In this document: positions 1 to 6,181 of the stretch, in pieces
How the letters are laid out: each line of letters starts with the position of its first letter
Position numbering within the stretch: position 1 is the first letter of the stretch
Assembly (NCBI GenBank): GCA_030609765.1
Contig: JAUWTE010000042.1
Location: 1 to 12,126 of the forward strand
Direction: 5' to 3'
DNA length: 12,126 bases
From: Acidobacteriota bacterium
GTDB taxonomy: Bacteria > Acidobacteriota > UBA890
Translations under genes and position numbers: made by a program
The notes under the pieces: generated by a model
Seen by the model: the letters and a program-made list of their open reading frames with translations, nothing else
What the model was told of the DNA's origin: nothing
Databases searched by the model: none

Positions 1-296
1 AGAAAGACGTACAAGGCAACCGTCGTCAGGCCGATGAGGTTGGCCTTGCGGGCCAGTTTGTCATCTCTCTCGTCGGCGACGATATGCTCGGCACCGGCCC
101 GGGCACGCGTCAGGTACAGCATGATCGGGGTCCCGAAAACGCCGATTGCCAGAAAGATCGCTCCTGCTCCAACCCTGACGCTGCCGTCTGCGAATGTCTC
201 GACCCCGCCGGAGGAGAAGAATGTTGCTACAAACCCGGCGGCTACGGCCATCCAGATCGCCACGATCCACATCGCCCGCTTTCTCAATTGAGTCAT
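1..296 (-). CDS. Small DUF2178-like integral membrane protein (3' end outside window)
   Basis: The gene runs leftward off the window; 98 residues are visible from the ATG at 296. A GAGGAG ribosome site lies about 7 bases upstream. There is a short basic N-terminus (MTQLRKR), a membrane helix at about residues 9-27, a second at about 42-62, a charged cytoplasmic stretch with the motif DERDDKLARKA (76-86), and the start of a third helix. A DER...KA motif between hydrophobic helices is what I recall from DUF2178-type predicted membrane proteins, which are often encoded next to a small HTH regulator; none is visible because the downstream side is cut off. No enzymatic function can be assigned. 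It is the only gene here with an obvious strong promoter and operator-like site. The frame, start and membrane nature are firm; the family name is tentative. Confidence 0.7.
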   Translation of the reverse strand, partial: MTQLRKRAMWIVAIWMAVAAGFVATFFSSGGVETFADGSVRVGAGAIFLAIGVFGTPIMLYLTRARAGAEHIVADERDDKLARKANLIGLTTVALYVF

Positions 297-344
297 CTCG
301 GTCTCCTCACTGTTGCTCCTGGGGTGCGACTCGGCGTAAATGAA

Positions 345-363
345 TTCATACATAATGTATGAA
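345..363. promoter_or_regulatory. 19-bp perfect palindrome over the -10 box, probable operator
   Basis: TTCATACAT-A-ATGTATGAA has two 9-base arms around one central base, with no mismatch. A 9-bp perfect arm is rare by chance (about 4^-9 per position). The site covers the -10 hexamer and probable start point of the leftward promoter, the classic place for a repressor dimer. The regulator is unknown. An autoregulated HTH protein encoded downstream of the membrane-protein gene, outside the window, is a reasonable guess only. Confidence 0.6.
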
Positions 364-382
364 ATATATTACACCATGTCAA
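354..382 (-). promoter_or_regulatory. sigma70-type promoter of the membrane-protein gene
   Basis: Read on the minus strand, TTGACA (377-382) is a 6/6 match to the -35 consensus. It is followed by a 17-base AT-rich spacer and TACATT (354-359), a 4/6 match to the -10 consensus. Transcription would start near 347, leaving a leader of about 50 bases before the ATG at 296. This is the best canonical promoter in the window. The -10 lies wholly inside the palindrome at 345-363. Confidence 0.7.
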
Positions 383-434
383 GGGATAATCGCGGGCTCT
401 GTCGTATCGCGGTGCAGAACTTTCGGGATCCAGT

Positions 435-457
435 GGCCGCGGCCCGGGAGCGCTCCC
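435..457 (-). terminator. Paired GC palindromes just after the radical SAM gene, possible hairpin terminator
   Basis: Two perfect palindromes, GGGAGCGCTCCC (446-457) and GGCCGCGGCC (435-444), lie 5-27 bases beyond the stop of the leftward radical SAM gene. Either could form a short GC-rich hairpin in its mRNA. No T-tract follows on the minus strand, so this is not a standard intrinsic terminator; pausing or 3'-end protection is possible. The placement is suggestive but the evidence is weak. Confidence 0.25.
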
Positions 458-461
458 CGGC

Positions 462-1724
462 TCAGCTCGACAGACAGCGGCGGGCGAAATCCTGCTCGAA
501 CAGCTCGTTGGTCGCATAGGCGCGACCGAGTACCGCCTCCCAGACGGGCGCCGTTTCCATGCAGAGGTAAAAGAAGACGTCCTCCTGCCATGGGCGAAAG
601 GCGCTGTACAGATGGCGGAACATCTCGACCTTCAGCTCCTCGGGATAGGTCAGCTTGCCGTGCGGGTCGGGGACCATCTGCATCTGCAGGATCTTTGTTT
701 CGCCGCCGCGCTTGCGGATCTGCCGAACGACGGGCCGGATCAGGGTCATCGAGCCCATTGAGATGAAGGCCACCTGACAAGGAGCGAAATCAGAAACCAG
801 GGAGGCGGCGACATCGCCGTATTCGTCACGCCAGCCGTGGTAGTGGACCATCGGGTGGAAGTGGAAGGCTACGCGAGTGCCGCTCTCGGCCAGGGACCGA
901 GCTGCCAGCAGTCGCCGGCGGAGCGACGCGGTTCCGTGCTCCTCGTTGCGAATGATCGTGTCTGTGTTGAGCGACCAGCTGCAGACAACATTGCGGGGAA
1001 TCTCGCGGGCCAGTAGCGTGTCGACGTTGTCGGACTTCGTTTTCAACTCCAGCAGCACGTTGGGGTTTTCGGCAGCGAATTCCAGCAAGGCCTCGAGGAT
1101 GCCGCCGCGGTCTCCCCAGACCAGGGAGTCCGATGCCTGTCCGGTTCCGATGTGGTACAGGCGATCGGGCTGCAACTCGATCTCATGGAGTCGATCCGCC
1201 AGGTCTGCCTGCATTTCGGCCACGTCGCCATAGAAGGTCTGTATCGTGCAGTAGCTGCAGGAAAAGGGGCAGCCCATTACCGCGTCGATGGTGTGGAGGC
1301 CGCAGCAAACGGTCCTGTCGGAATATGCGGCGCAGCGGCCGAAGAGTGCGCGCTCAGTGGTGCTCTCTTCGAGACGAACGGTACGGTGGGCAGGCCCCCT
1401 GAGCGGATCATCCGGGTACGTCTTCTCGCTGCTCGCCAGCGCTGCAAGCCGGCAGTCCAGCTCCCGCAAGAGAGCTTTCTTGCGCTCCCTGCCCTCGCCG
1501 GAGACGGTCGCCTCCGCCTGCTCCCACAGTTCCCGCAGGCTCGCCTCTCGCCACATCTCGAGGTCGCGCCCGGCCTGCGACACCATGCGCAGCTCTTGAA
1601 AGCTAAACCGGTACGTCGCAGCGAGCTGCCGCACGAAAGCTCGTGCATCCGGGTTCAACACCACGAGCAGGGTGTCGTCCTGCATCCCGGCCAGCTTCTG
1701 GTCATATGCGGGGCGCTGTTTCAT
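462..1724 (-). CDS. Spore-photoproduct-lyase-family radical SAM protein
   Basis: 420 residues, ATG start with a weak AAGG site. An N-terminal extension of about 145 residues, rich in Arg, Glu and Leu, precedes the radical SAM core, whose cluster motif is CPFSCSYC (C152, C156, C159; CX3CX2C). Further family signatures are HIGTG (191-195), CSWSLN (248-253), FHFHP (287-291) followed by the HGWRDEY segment, and FFYLCME (384-390). These match the SPL family (SplB-like), in which a [4Fe-4S] cluster and SAM generate a radical for repair of a thymine dimer. The Cys that donates hydrogen in Bacillus SplB (C141, in CTSD) aligns here with Q196 (QASD), so the chemistry or substrate may differ. No sporulation genes are visible. 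It is divergent from hemH and so not part of the heme transcript. Family assignment is strong; true spore photoproduct lyase activity is unproven. Confidence 0.88.
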   Translation of the reverse strand: MKQRPAYDQKLAGMQDDTLLVVLNPDARAFVRQLAATYRFSFQELRMVSQAGRDLEMWREASLRELWEQAEATVSGEGRERKKALLRELDCRLAALASSEKTYPDDPLRGPAHRTVRLEESTTERALFGRCAAYSDRTVCCGLHTIDAVMGCPFSCSYCTIQTFYGDVAEMQADLADRLHEIELQPDRLYHIGTGQASDSLVWGDRGGILEALLEFAAENPNVLLELKTKSDNVDTLLAREIPRNVVCSWSLNTDTIIRNEEHGTASLRRRLLAARSLAESGTRVAFHFHPMVHYHGWRDEYGDVAASLVSDFAPCQVAFISMGSMTLIRPVVRQIRKRGGETKILQMQMVPDPHGKLTYPEELKVEMFRHLYSAFRPWQEDVFFYLCMETAPVWEAVLGRAYATNELFEQDFARRCLSS

Positions 1725-1761
1725 TTTCTGCCTTGTGGCTCGGCCGACGATGAGATCTGGA

Positions 1762-1777
1762 AGCTATGATTGTGCCA
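1762..1777 (-). promoter_or_regulatory. Possible sigma54 (-24/-12) promoter of the radical SAM gene
   Basis: On the minus strand TGGCACAATCATAGCT fits the sigma54 pattern TGGCACGNNNNTTGCW with correct spacing: GG at 1775-1776 and GC at 1763-1764. It differs only at the seventh base (A for G) and the thirteenth (A for T). Transcription would start near 1751, about 27 bases before the ATG. No enhancer-binding site was recognised, and a single match of this quality can arise by chance. Confidence 0.35.
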
Positions 1778-1867
1778 TCCTGGAGTGATCGTCGCCGCAA
1801 CAGGTTCTAATTGGGCCTTCCCCGGGCAGATGGCCTTGCTGCCTGGTGCTGAGCCAATAGGGAAGAT

Positions 1868-2848
1868 GTGACCTCACACAAACGCCTTGTCATTCCGGTC
1901 AACCTGGGAACGCCACGGGAGCCGTCTCCCGAGGCCGTACGTTCCTTTTTGGCCGAGTTCCTCTCCGACCCGGCGGTCATCGATTTTCCAGCGTGGCTGT
2001 GGAAGCCCATTCTGCACGGCATCATCCTCAAGAGCCGGCCCCGGCGGGTGGCTGAGCTCTATCGTGGGATTTGGACGGCCGAAGGCTCACCTCTGGAGGT
2101 CGACACCCAGCGCATAGCTGCCGGCCTCGAGAGCTTGGTTGATTCTCGCACGGAGGTGCGATGGGCCTACCGATACGGCCAGCCATCGCTCGCCTCCTGC
2201 TTGGAGGAAGGACAAAGGCATCAAGGAGCGGGAATCGTGGTTCTGCCCCTCTATGCCCAGCGCACCAGCTCGACGACAGGCACGGTCGTCGATGAGGCCG
2301 AATTTCTGGCTCGTGGCCTGGGTATCGATGACCGACTGCGGGTGGCGCTTCTGGAGCCCGACGACCAAGGATATGTAGAGGCCAGCGCTGCATGTTTCCG
2401 GCGAGCTTTGCAGGGCGAATCCTGGGAGCCCGAGCACGTGCTGCTGTCTTTTCACGGCATTCCGGCCCGCTACGATCGACGCGAGGGTGAGCAATACAGC
2501 CGGGACTGCGCGCGCACGGCCGACGCGATCATCGAAAACCTCGGATGGGACCCCACGCGCGCCACTCTCTGCTACCAGTCGAAGTTCGGGCCCGAGCGCT
2601 GGTTGACTCCGGCGACAGCCGACCTGCTGGAGAGAATGCCGGCGAAGGGTGTTCGCCGCCTCGCCGTCATGACCCCGGGCTTTCTCACCGAAGGCCTGGA
2701 AACGATCGAAGAGATCGGCATCCGGGGAAAAGAGGCGTTTCTCGCCGCCGGCGGGACCCACTTCCTGCGCGTTCCCGCCACCAGCGATCATCCCGCGATC
2801 CTGGAGTCGCTCGCCCGGCTCGCGGCGGATAACCCTGACAGTCCATAA
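1868..2848 (+). CDS. hemH: Ferrochelatase
   Basis: 326 residues, the usual length for bacterial HemH. It inserts Fe2+ into protoporphyrin IX (or coproporphyrin III in monoderm-type pathways), the last step of this cluster. Visible motifs: VNLGTP (11-16), PLYAQRTSSTTGT (127-139), the active-site LSFHGIP (193-199, H196), CYQSKFGPERWLTP (235-248) and PGFLTEGLETIEEIG (270-284, with the conserved acidic residue at about E278). The start is GTG: the overlapping ATG two bases earlier is followed at once by TGA, and the frame has a stop at 1850-1852. AGGGAAG at 1859-1865 is the ribosome site. No C-terminal Fe-S cysteines. It is first in the cluster but separated from hemA by 317 bases holding the palindromic element, so it may be a separate transcript. 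A weak -10-like TCTAAT (1806-1811) lies upstream without a convincing -35. Confidence 0.96.
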   Translation: MTSHKRLVIPVNLGTPREPSPEAVRSFLAEFLSDPAVIDFPAWLWKPILHGIILKSRPRRVAELYRGIWTAEGSPLEVDTQRIAAGLESLVDSRTEVRWAYRYGQPSLASCLEEGQRHQGAGIVVLPLYAQRTSSTTGTVVDEAEFLARGLGIDDRLRVALLEPDDQGYVEASAACFRRALQGESWEPEHVLLSFHGIPARYDRREGEQYSRDCARTADAIIENLGWDPTRATLCYQSKFGPERWLTPATADLLERMPAKGVRRLAVMTPGFLTEGLETIEEIGIRGKEAFLAAGGTHFLRVPATSDHPAILESLARLAADNPDSP

Positions 2849-2852
2849 TTAA

Positions 2853-3031
2853 GCCTGCAAACCTCACAACGCTTCTGCTGCGGGTGCGGGGAGGCCGGCG
2901 CCTACATCGTTGCGCTGGGTCGGTGTCCTCGACGTACTTTTTAAGTACGCCTTCGTCCCCCTGCCTGCGCGCGCCTTGTATGCGCGGACCTCTCCGCGCC
3001 CTTGAGACGAACCGTAGTGAGGAATGCAGGC
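2853..3031. repeat. 179-bp imperfect palindrome, MITE/REP-like candidate
   Basis: The whole stretch folds on itself. The ends GCCTGCAAACCTCAC (2853-2867) and GTGAGGAATGCAGGC (3017-3031) are inverted repeats; extended inward (2853-2875 against 3009-3031) they match at 19 of 23 positions. An inner pair of arms, 2882-2905 against 2978-3001, also matches at 19 of 24. The apex is a perfect hairpin, CGTACTT (2933-2939), TTT, AAGTACG (2943-2949). All three share one centre near 2941-2942. A competing local hairpin is GCGCGGA (2982-2988) with TCCGCGC (2993-2999). It begins 5 bases after the hemH stop, has no plausible ORF and no T-tract after a stem. Such a structure suits a non-autonomous dispersed element, or an RNA hairpin that processes or insulates the hemH and hemA messages. 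No target-site duplication is clear. Confidence 0.75.
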
Positions 3032-3165
3032 CACTCCTTCTAGGAAAAGTTCCTCCCATGACATTCCTGTAACATTTGGCTCTGGGGATTGTTCTACCCT
3101 GAACTCCTCGGGGCTCGGCAAGACGCTATCCGACGCGCCCGTGCACGGAAGGCATAAAGGAACAG
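3032..3165 (+). promoter_or_regulatory. Upstream region of hemA, promoter not resolved
   Basis: This 134-base stretch must hold any promoter for the hemA-hemN run that is not upstream of hemH. Its least GC-rich part, about 3058-3096, contains AACATT (3071-3076) and, 18 bases later, TACCCT (3095-3100), only a loose -35/-10 pair. An AAC-plus-TTCTA (ECF-like) reading of the same bases is equally possible. Small inverted repeats are AGGAA/TTCCT (3042-3054) and CCGTGCACGG (3139-3148), the latter of a size expected by chance. AAAGGA (3156-3161) is a good ribosome site for the hemA ATG at 3166. Confidence 0.3.
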
Positions 3166-4527
3166 ATGGACAGAATTGGTTTGCTCGGGATTCGGCGAGG
3201 AGCCGGACAATCCGCCGACCTGGTGCCGTTCACCATCCCGGTCGAAGAGCGTCAAGGCGCACTCTCCGGAATTTGCGAGGTAGTGGGCGCCCGGGAGCTG
3301 GTCTACTTGGCCACCTGCAATCGCGTCGAGGTGGTCTTCGTGAGCGAGCCCAATGTGCCTCTGAGCGAGTATCGTCCACGTATCTTCGCGGCGATTGTGG
3401 GGCGTGAGCCCGGCCCGGGGGAGGCCGAGCGAACCTTCAACATGTGGGCAGGAGAGGGAGCTGTGGAGCATCTCTTCCTGGTGGCGGCGGGGCTCGATTC
3501 GTCCCTGGTTGGCGAGACCGAGATCGTCGGCCAAATGCGCACCGCACTGCAGCTTTCGCGGGACCTCGGTATCAACGGCCCACGCACGGAATGAGTCTAC
3601 GAAGAGGCCTGGAAGACCGCCAAGCGGGCACGTCGTGCGACCTCACTCGGATCCGGGAAGCTGTCACTCGCTGAGATCGCCATCCAACATGCTCGGGACA
3701 AGCTCAGCAACCCCGCCGCAACGGTCGGTCTCGTGGGCGTTTCGCCGATGACCGAACGCTGCGCCCGCGAGCTCAGCGAGAAAGGAACCCCGTTCATCGT
3801 CTATAACCGCAGTCGGGACCGTGCCGAGAATCTGGCCCGAGAGTTCGGTGGTGAAGCGCGTGGCCTGGAGGAGATTGGCCGCGGTACAGACATTCTGGAA
3901 GTATTGATCCTCGCCACCGGCGCTCCCGAGGCCGTGCTGGGGCGAGCCGACCTCGAGATGCTCGCCGGTCGCTCCGACCCAGGGCACGCTCCTCTGCTGA
4001 TCGATATGGCCAATCCCCCCGACGTTGAGGCGGAGGACGCCACCGCGGTCGGACTACGACGGATTGGCCTCGACGGAATCCTGCACGAGGCGGAGGAGCA
4101 CAGATCGCGCCGACTGGAGCATGCCGCCGCCGCTCGCGACATCGTGGACCAGGCGCTCGTTCACTTGAACCGCAAGCTGCTCGATTCTGCCTTGGGCCCC
4201 ATGTTCGCTGCCATGCAGGAGCGCTACCGTGCGACGGCCCTGGAGGGCGTCGAACGTCTCTTCGTGCGGCACCTCCCGGAGCTCGACGAAGGCCGGCGTG
4301 AAGAGGTGCGACGCTGGGCACAGACGCTAGCCCGCCGCATGGCCCACGGTCCCACGGTCGGCCTGCGCGCACTTGCCAAGGAGGCGGGGTTCAGGGCCGT
4401 CGAGACCTTTTTCGGTGCTGCTGATGAAAGCCTGGCGCGCGAGGTGGAGAATTTGGCTCACTCCGAGGAGCGACCCTCGCCGGCGGCGGACAGCCCCAGC
4501 GCCGCGGTCGACGAGAAAGTGTCGTGA
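3166..4527 (+). pseudogene. hemA: Glutamyl-tRNA reductase gene interrupted by one in-frame TGA
   Basis: Glutamyl-tRNA reductase makes glutamate-1-semialdehyde from Glu-tRNA with NADPH. One frame covers 453 codons plus stop, normal for the family, but codon 143 is TGA. Before it lies the catalytic domain: TCNRVE (50-55, nucleophile C51) and EHLFLVAAGLDSSLVGETEI (101-120, H102). After it, without frame change, come the family segment VYEEAWKTAKRARRAT, the NADPH domain (residues 187 on) and the helical dimerisation domain ending ARRMAHGPTVGLRALAKEAG. Two motifs diverge: the usual GLNHKTAP is GIRRGAGQ (8-15), and GAGEM is GVSPM (191-195). The first in-frame GTG after the TGA (3733) falls inside the nucleotide-binding motif, so it is not a sensible restart. 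Its end overlaps hemC by GTGA. Gene identity is firm. Whether it is truly dead, an assembly or sequencing error, or read through is open. Confidence 0.88.
3592..3594 (+). other. Internal TGA codon of hemA (codon 143)
   Basis: The residues around it read GPRTE-stop-VYEEAWKTAKRAR. In the alignment I recall with E. coli HemA (ELERMFQKSFSVAKRVR) the stop falls on the Arg of ELER, so CGA changed to TGA by one transition at 3592 is the simplest history. TGA also ends hemA, hemC, hemD, hemB, hemL, hemE and hemN here, so a general code change is excluded. The four-base stem just downstream (GTCT 3595-3598 with AGAC 3614-3617) is too weak to call a selenocysteine insertion element. Confidence 0.9.
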
Positions 4528-5447
4528 TTCGTCTAGGAACCCGTGGCTCCGCGCTGGCGCGCACCCAGAGTGAGGATGTGGCCCGCAAGCTCGAGGCGGT
4601 CGGCCACGAAATCCAGATCCATGAGATCCGGACAGCCGGCGATCGCGACCAGCGCTCGCGATTTGCCGAAATCGGGACTGCGGGCATCTTCGTTCGCGAG
4701 ATCGAGGCGGCCTTGCTCGAGGACCGGATCGACATTGCGGTGCACAGCTACAAGGACTTGCCGTCGATGTCGCCGGAGGATCTGGTGATAGCTGCCATTC
4801 CCGAGCGCCTCGACCCTGCCGATTGTCTGGTCGCACGACCGGAGAGCGTCGACCCAGCCCGCCCTATCCTCAACCTCCGGTCGGGCAGTCGCGTTGCCAC
4901 CGGTTCCGCCCGTCGCCGGGCACTGATCGAGGACATGTGTCCGGACATCGAGCTATTGCCGCTGCGGGGAAACGTACCGACGCGCCTCGCGAAGCTGCGT
5001 GAGGGACCGGCTGACGCCATTATCCTGGCGGCGGCGGGGCTGGCTCGTCTCGACCGCAACCCGGCAACGAGCAGCGCCGTTGCCCGAGGCGATCTTCATG
5101 AAGCACGGCTGGACCCGCGCCTGTTCGTGCCGGCGCCTGGGCAGGGAGCGATTGCCGTGCAATGCCGTGCTGGGGACGCGGAGCTCCGCGAGGTTCTTGC
5201 CCTTATCCACGATGAGGGCGCGGCGCGCCCGCTGCAGGCCGAGCGGCGCCTTCTGGGACATGTGCAGGGCGGTTGTGATCTTCCGTTCGGTGCCTGGTGT
5301 GAGGTACTCGAGTCGGACCGTCTCTCGCTCCACGTGGCCCTGATGGTCGACGACACTATGGTGACGATTCACGATGACGGTGATGACGCGGAGGGCCTTG
5401 CTGATCGGGCCTGGGATCTTCTCTCGGAAAGGACTCGGACGAAATGA
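4524..5447 (+). CDS. hemC: Hydroxymethylbilane synthase (porphobilinogen deaminase)
   Basis: 307 residues, typical length. It joins four porphobilinogen units into hydroxymethylbilane on a covalently bound dipyrromethane cofactor. Visible: the N-terminal IRLGTRGSALA (2-12), VHSYKDLP (73-80) with catalytic Asp78, the Arg-rich SGSRVATGSARRRA segment (120-133), PLRGNVPTRLAKL (146-158), PAPGQGAIAVQCR (203-215), and the cofactor-anchoring Cys in GGCDLPFGAWC (C251). The start is GTG, overlapping the hemA stop as GTGA; the family N-terminus begins exactly here. Only a weak GAGAAAG precedes it, so translation probably depends on ribosomes finishing hemA. That makes the hemA nonsense codon potentially polar. 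All catalytic residues are present. Confidence 0.96.
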   Translation: MIRLGTRGSALARTQSEDVARKLEAVGHEIQIHEIRTAGDRDQRSRFAEIGTAGIFVREIEAALLEDRIDIAVHSYKDLPSMSPEDLVIAAIPERLDPADCLVARPESVDPARPILNLRSGSRVATGSARRRALIEDMCPDIELLPLRGNVPTRLAKLREGPADAIILAAAGLARLDRNPATSSAVARGDLHEARLDPRLFVPAPGQGAIAVQCRAGDAELREVLALIHDEGAARPLQAERRLLGHVQGGCDLPFGAWCEVLESDRLSLHVALMVDDTMVTIHDDGDDAEGLADRAWDLLSERTRTK

Positions 5448-6181
5448 ATCGGCTCGAGGGCAAAACCATACTGTTGACACGCAGCGCTGAGGACAGCGCG
5501 CGCTGGGCCAAGCGTCTTCGCAGCATCGGCGCGCGGCCGATCGTGTTTCCTTGCATACGCTGCGAGCCGATCGGTGGCGAAACCCTGGCGAAGGAGTTCA
5601 GGCAGGCCCTGGATGGTGCCTCGTGGCTGGCGGTGACATCGCGCCGCGGCGTGCTGCGCGCCCAGGAGCTCCTGCAGGCGCAGCTTCCTGCCAACGTGAG
5701 CGTTGCCGCGGTAGGGCCTCGAACGGCGGAGGCCGCCTGGAGTTGCTGGGGACGCGTCGATCTGGTTGCCGGTCAGGGTACGGGCCGGTCGCTCGCCGAG
5801 GATCTGGCCGATTGGCATGCGGGTCAGCCGGCCGACGCGCTTACTACCGTCGTGGTAGCGGCGGCCGAGGGCGGGCGCCGGGGTTTCGAGGAGGTCCTCG
5901 AGCCGCTCGGTGCTCAGGTGTTGAGGTTCGCCGTCTACCGAACGGTTCCGGCGCCACCCGAAGATCCACGCACAGATCTTGCAGGTGAAGGAGTTGACGT
6001 GATTCTGGTGGCCAGCCCATCGGCTGTGAAGGGTCTGCTGGCCCGAGCCGATGTGCCGGCTTCGGCGCAGGTGATCAGCATCGGCCCGACAACGACGGCA
6101 GCCGCACGCGCTGCTGGGCTGCAAGTTGCCGGCCAGGCCAGCCGGCGAGATCTGGATGGACTATTGGAGGTGATCACATGA
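5444..6181 (+). CDS. hemD: Uroporphyrinogen-III synthase
   Basis: 245 residues, standard single-domain length. It cyclises hydroxymethylbilane with inversion of ring D to give uroporphyrinogen III. HemD diverges strongly in sequence, but the two-lobed pattern is clear: ILLTR at residues 9-13, AVTSRRGV (63-70), AVGPRTAEA (89-97), the hinge-flanking VYRTVP (164-169), VASPSAV (189-195), and SIGPTTTAAARAAG (212-225). It starts with ATG, overlapping the hemC stop as ATGA, and ends in an ATGA overlap with hemB. It is not fused to a methyltransferase (CobA), so it serves heme rather than a built-in siroheme branch. Confidence 0.92.
   Translation: MNRLEGKTILLTRSAEDSARWAKRLRSIGARPIVFPCIRCEPIGGETLAKEFRQALDGASWLAVTSRRGVLRAQELLQAQLPANVSVAAVGPRTAEAAWSCWGRVDLVAGQGTGRSLAEDLADWHAGQPADALTTVVVAAAEGGRRGFEEVLEPLGAQVLRFAVYRTVPAPPEDPRTDLAGEGVDVILVASPSAVKGLLARADVPASAQVISIGPTTTAAARAAGLQVAGQASRRDLDGLLEVIT
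6166..6177 (+). promoter_or_regulatory. Extended Shine-Dalgarno of hemB
   Basis: GGAGGTGATC (6166-6175) is a 10-base perfect complement of the usual 16S rRNA 3' end, with the GGAGG core 7 bases before the hemB ATG at 6178. It lies inside the last codons of hemD. Other genes in the run have far weaker sites, so hemB may be translated better than its neighbours or less dependent on coupling. Confidence 0.75.

Noticed and set aside
34..291. Rightward ORF at the window start, 85 codons
   Set aside because: It mirrors the leftward membrane-protein gene, which has a ribosome site, promoter and membrane helices.
1765..1811. -10-like hexamers TATGAT (1765-1770) and TCTAAT (1806-1811) for a hemH promoter
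   Set aside because: Neither has a recognisable -35 at 16-18 bases, so I do not call a promoter.
2933..2949. Apical hairpin CGTACTT/AAGTACG as an intrinsic terminator of hemH
   Set aside because: The stem is AT-rich, its Ts are in the loop rather than after the stem, and it is the tip of the larger palindrome.
2864..3121. Small ORFs on both strands inside the hemH-hemA gap
   Set aside because: They follow the palindromic element, lack ribosome sites and have low-complexity Arg/Pro/Ser composition; the element's symmetry explains the sequence better.
3595..3617. Possible selenocysteine insertion hairpin after the hemA TGA
   Set aside because: Only a 4-bp GTCT/AGAC stem with a 15-base loop; no bulge or apical GU as in known bacterial elements, and the aligned residue is Arg rather than Cys.
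3591..3674. ATG overlapping the hemA TGA (ATGA), as if a new gene restarted there
   Set aside because: That frame differs from the hemA C-terminal frame and stops after 27 codons with no family resemblance.
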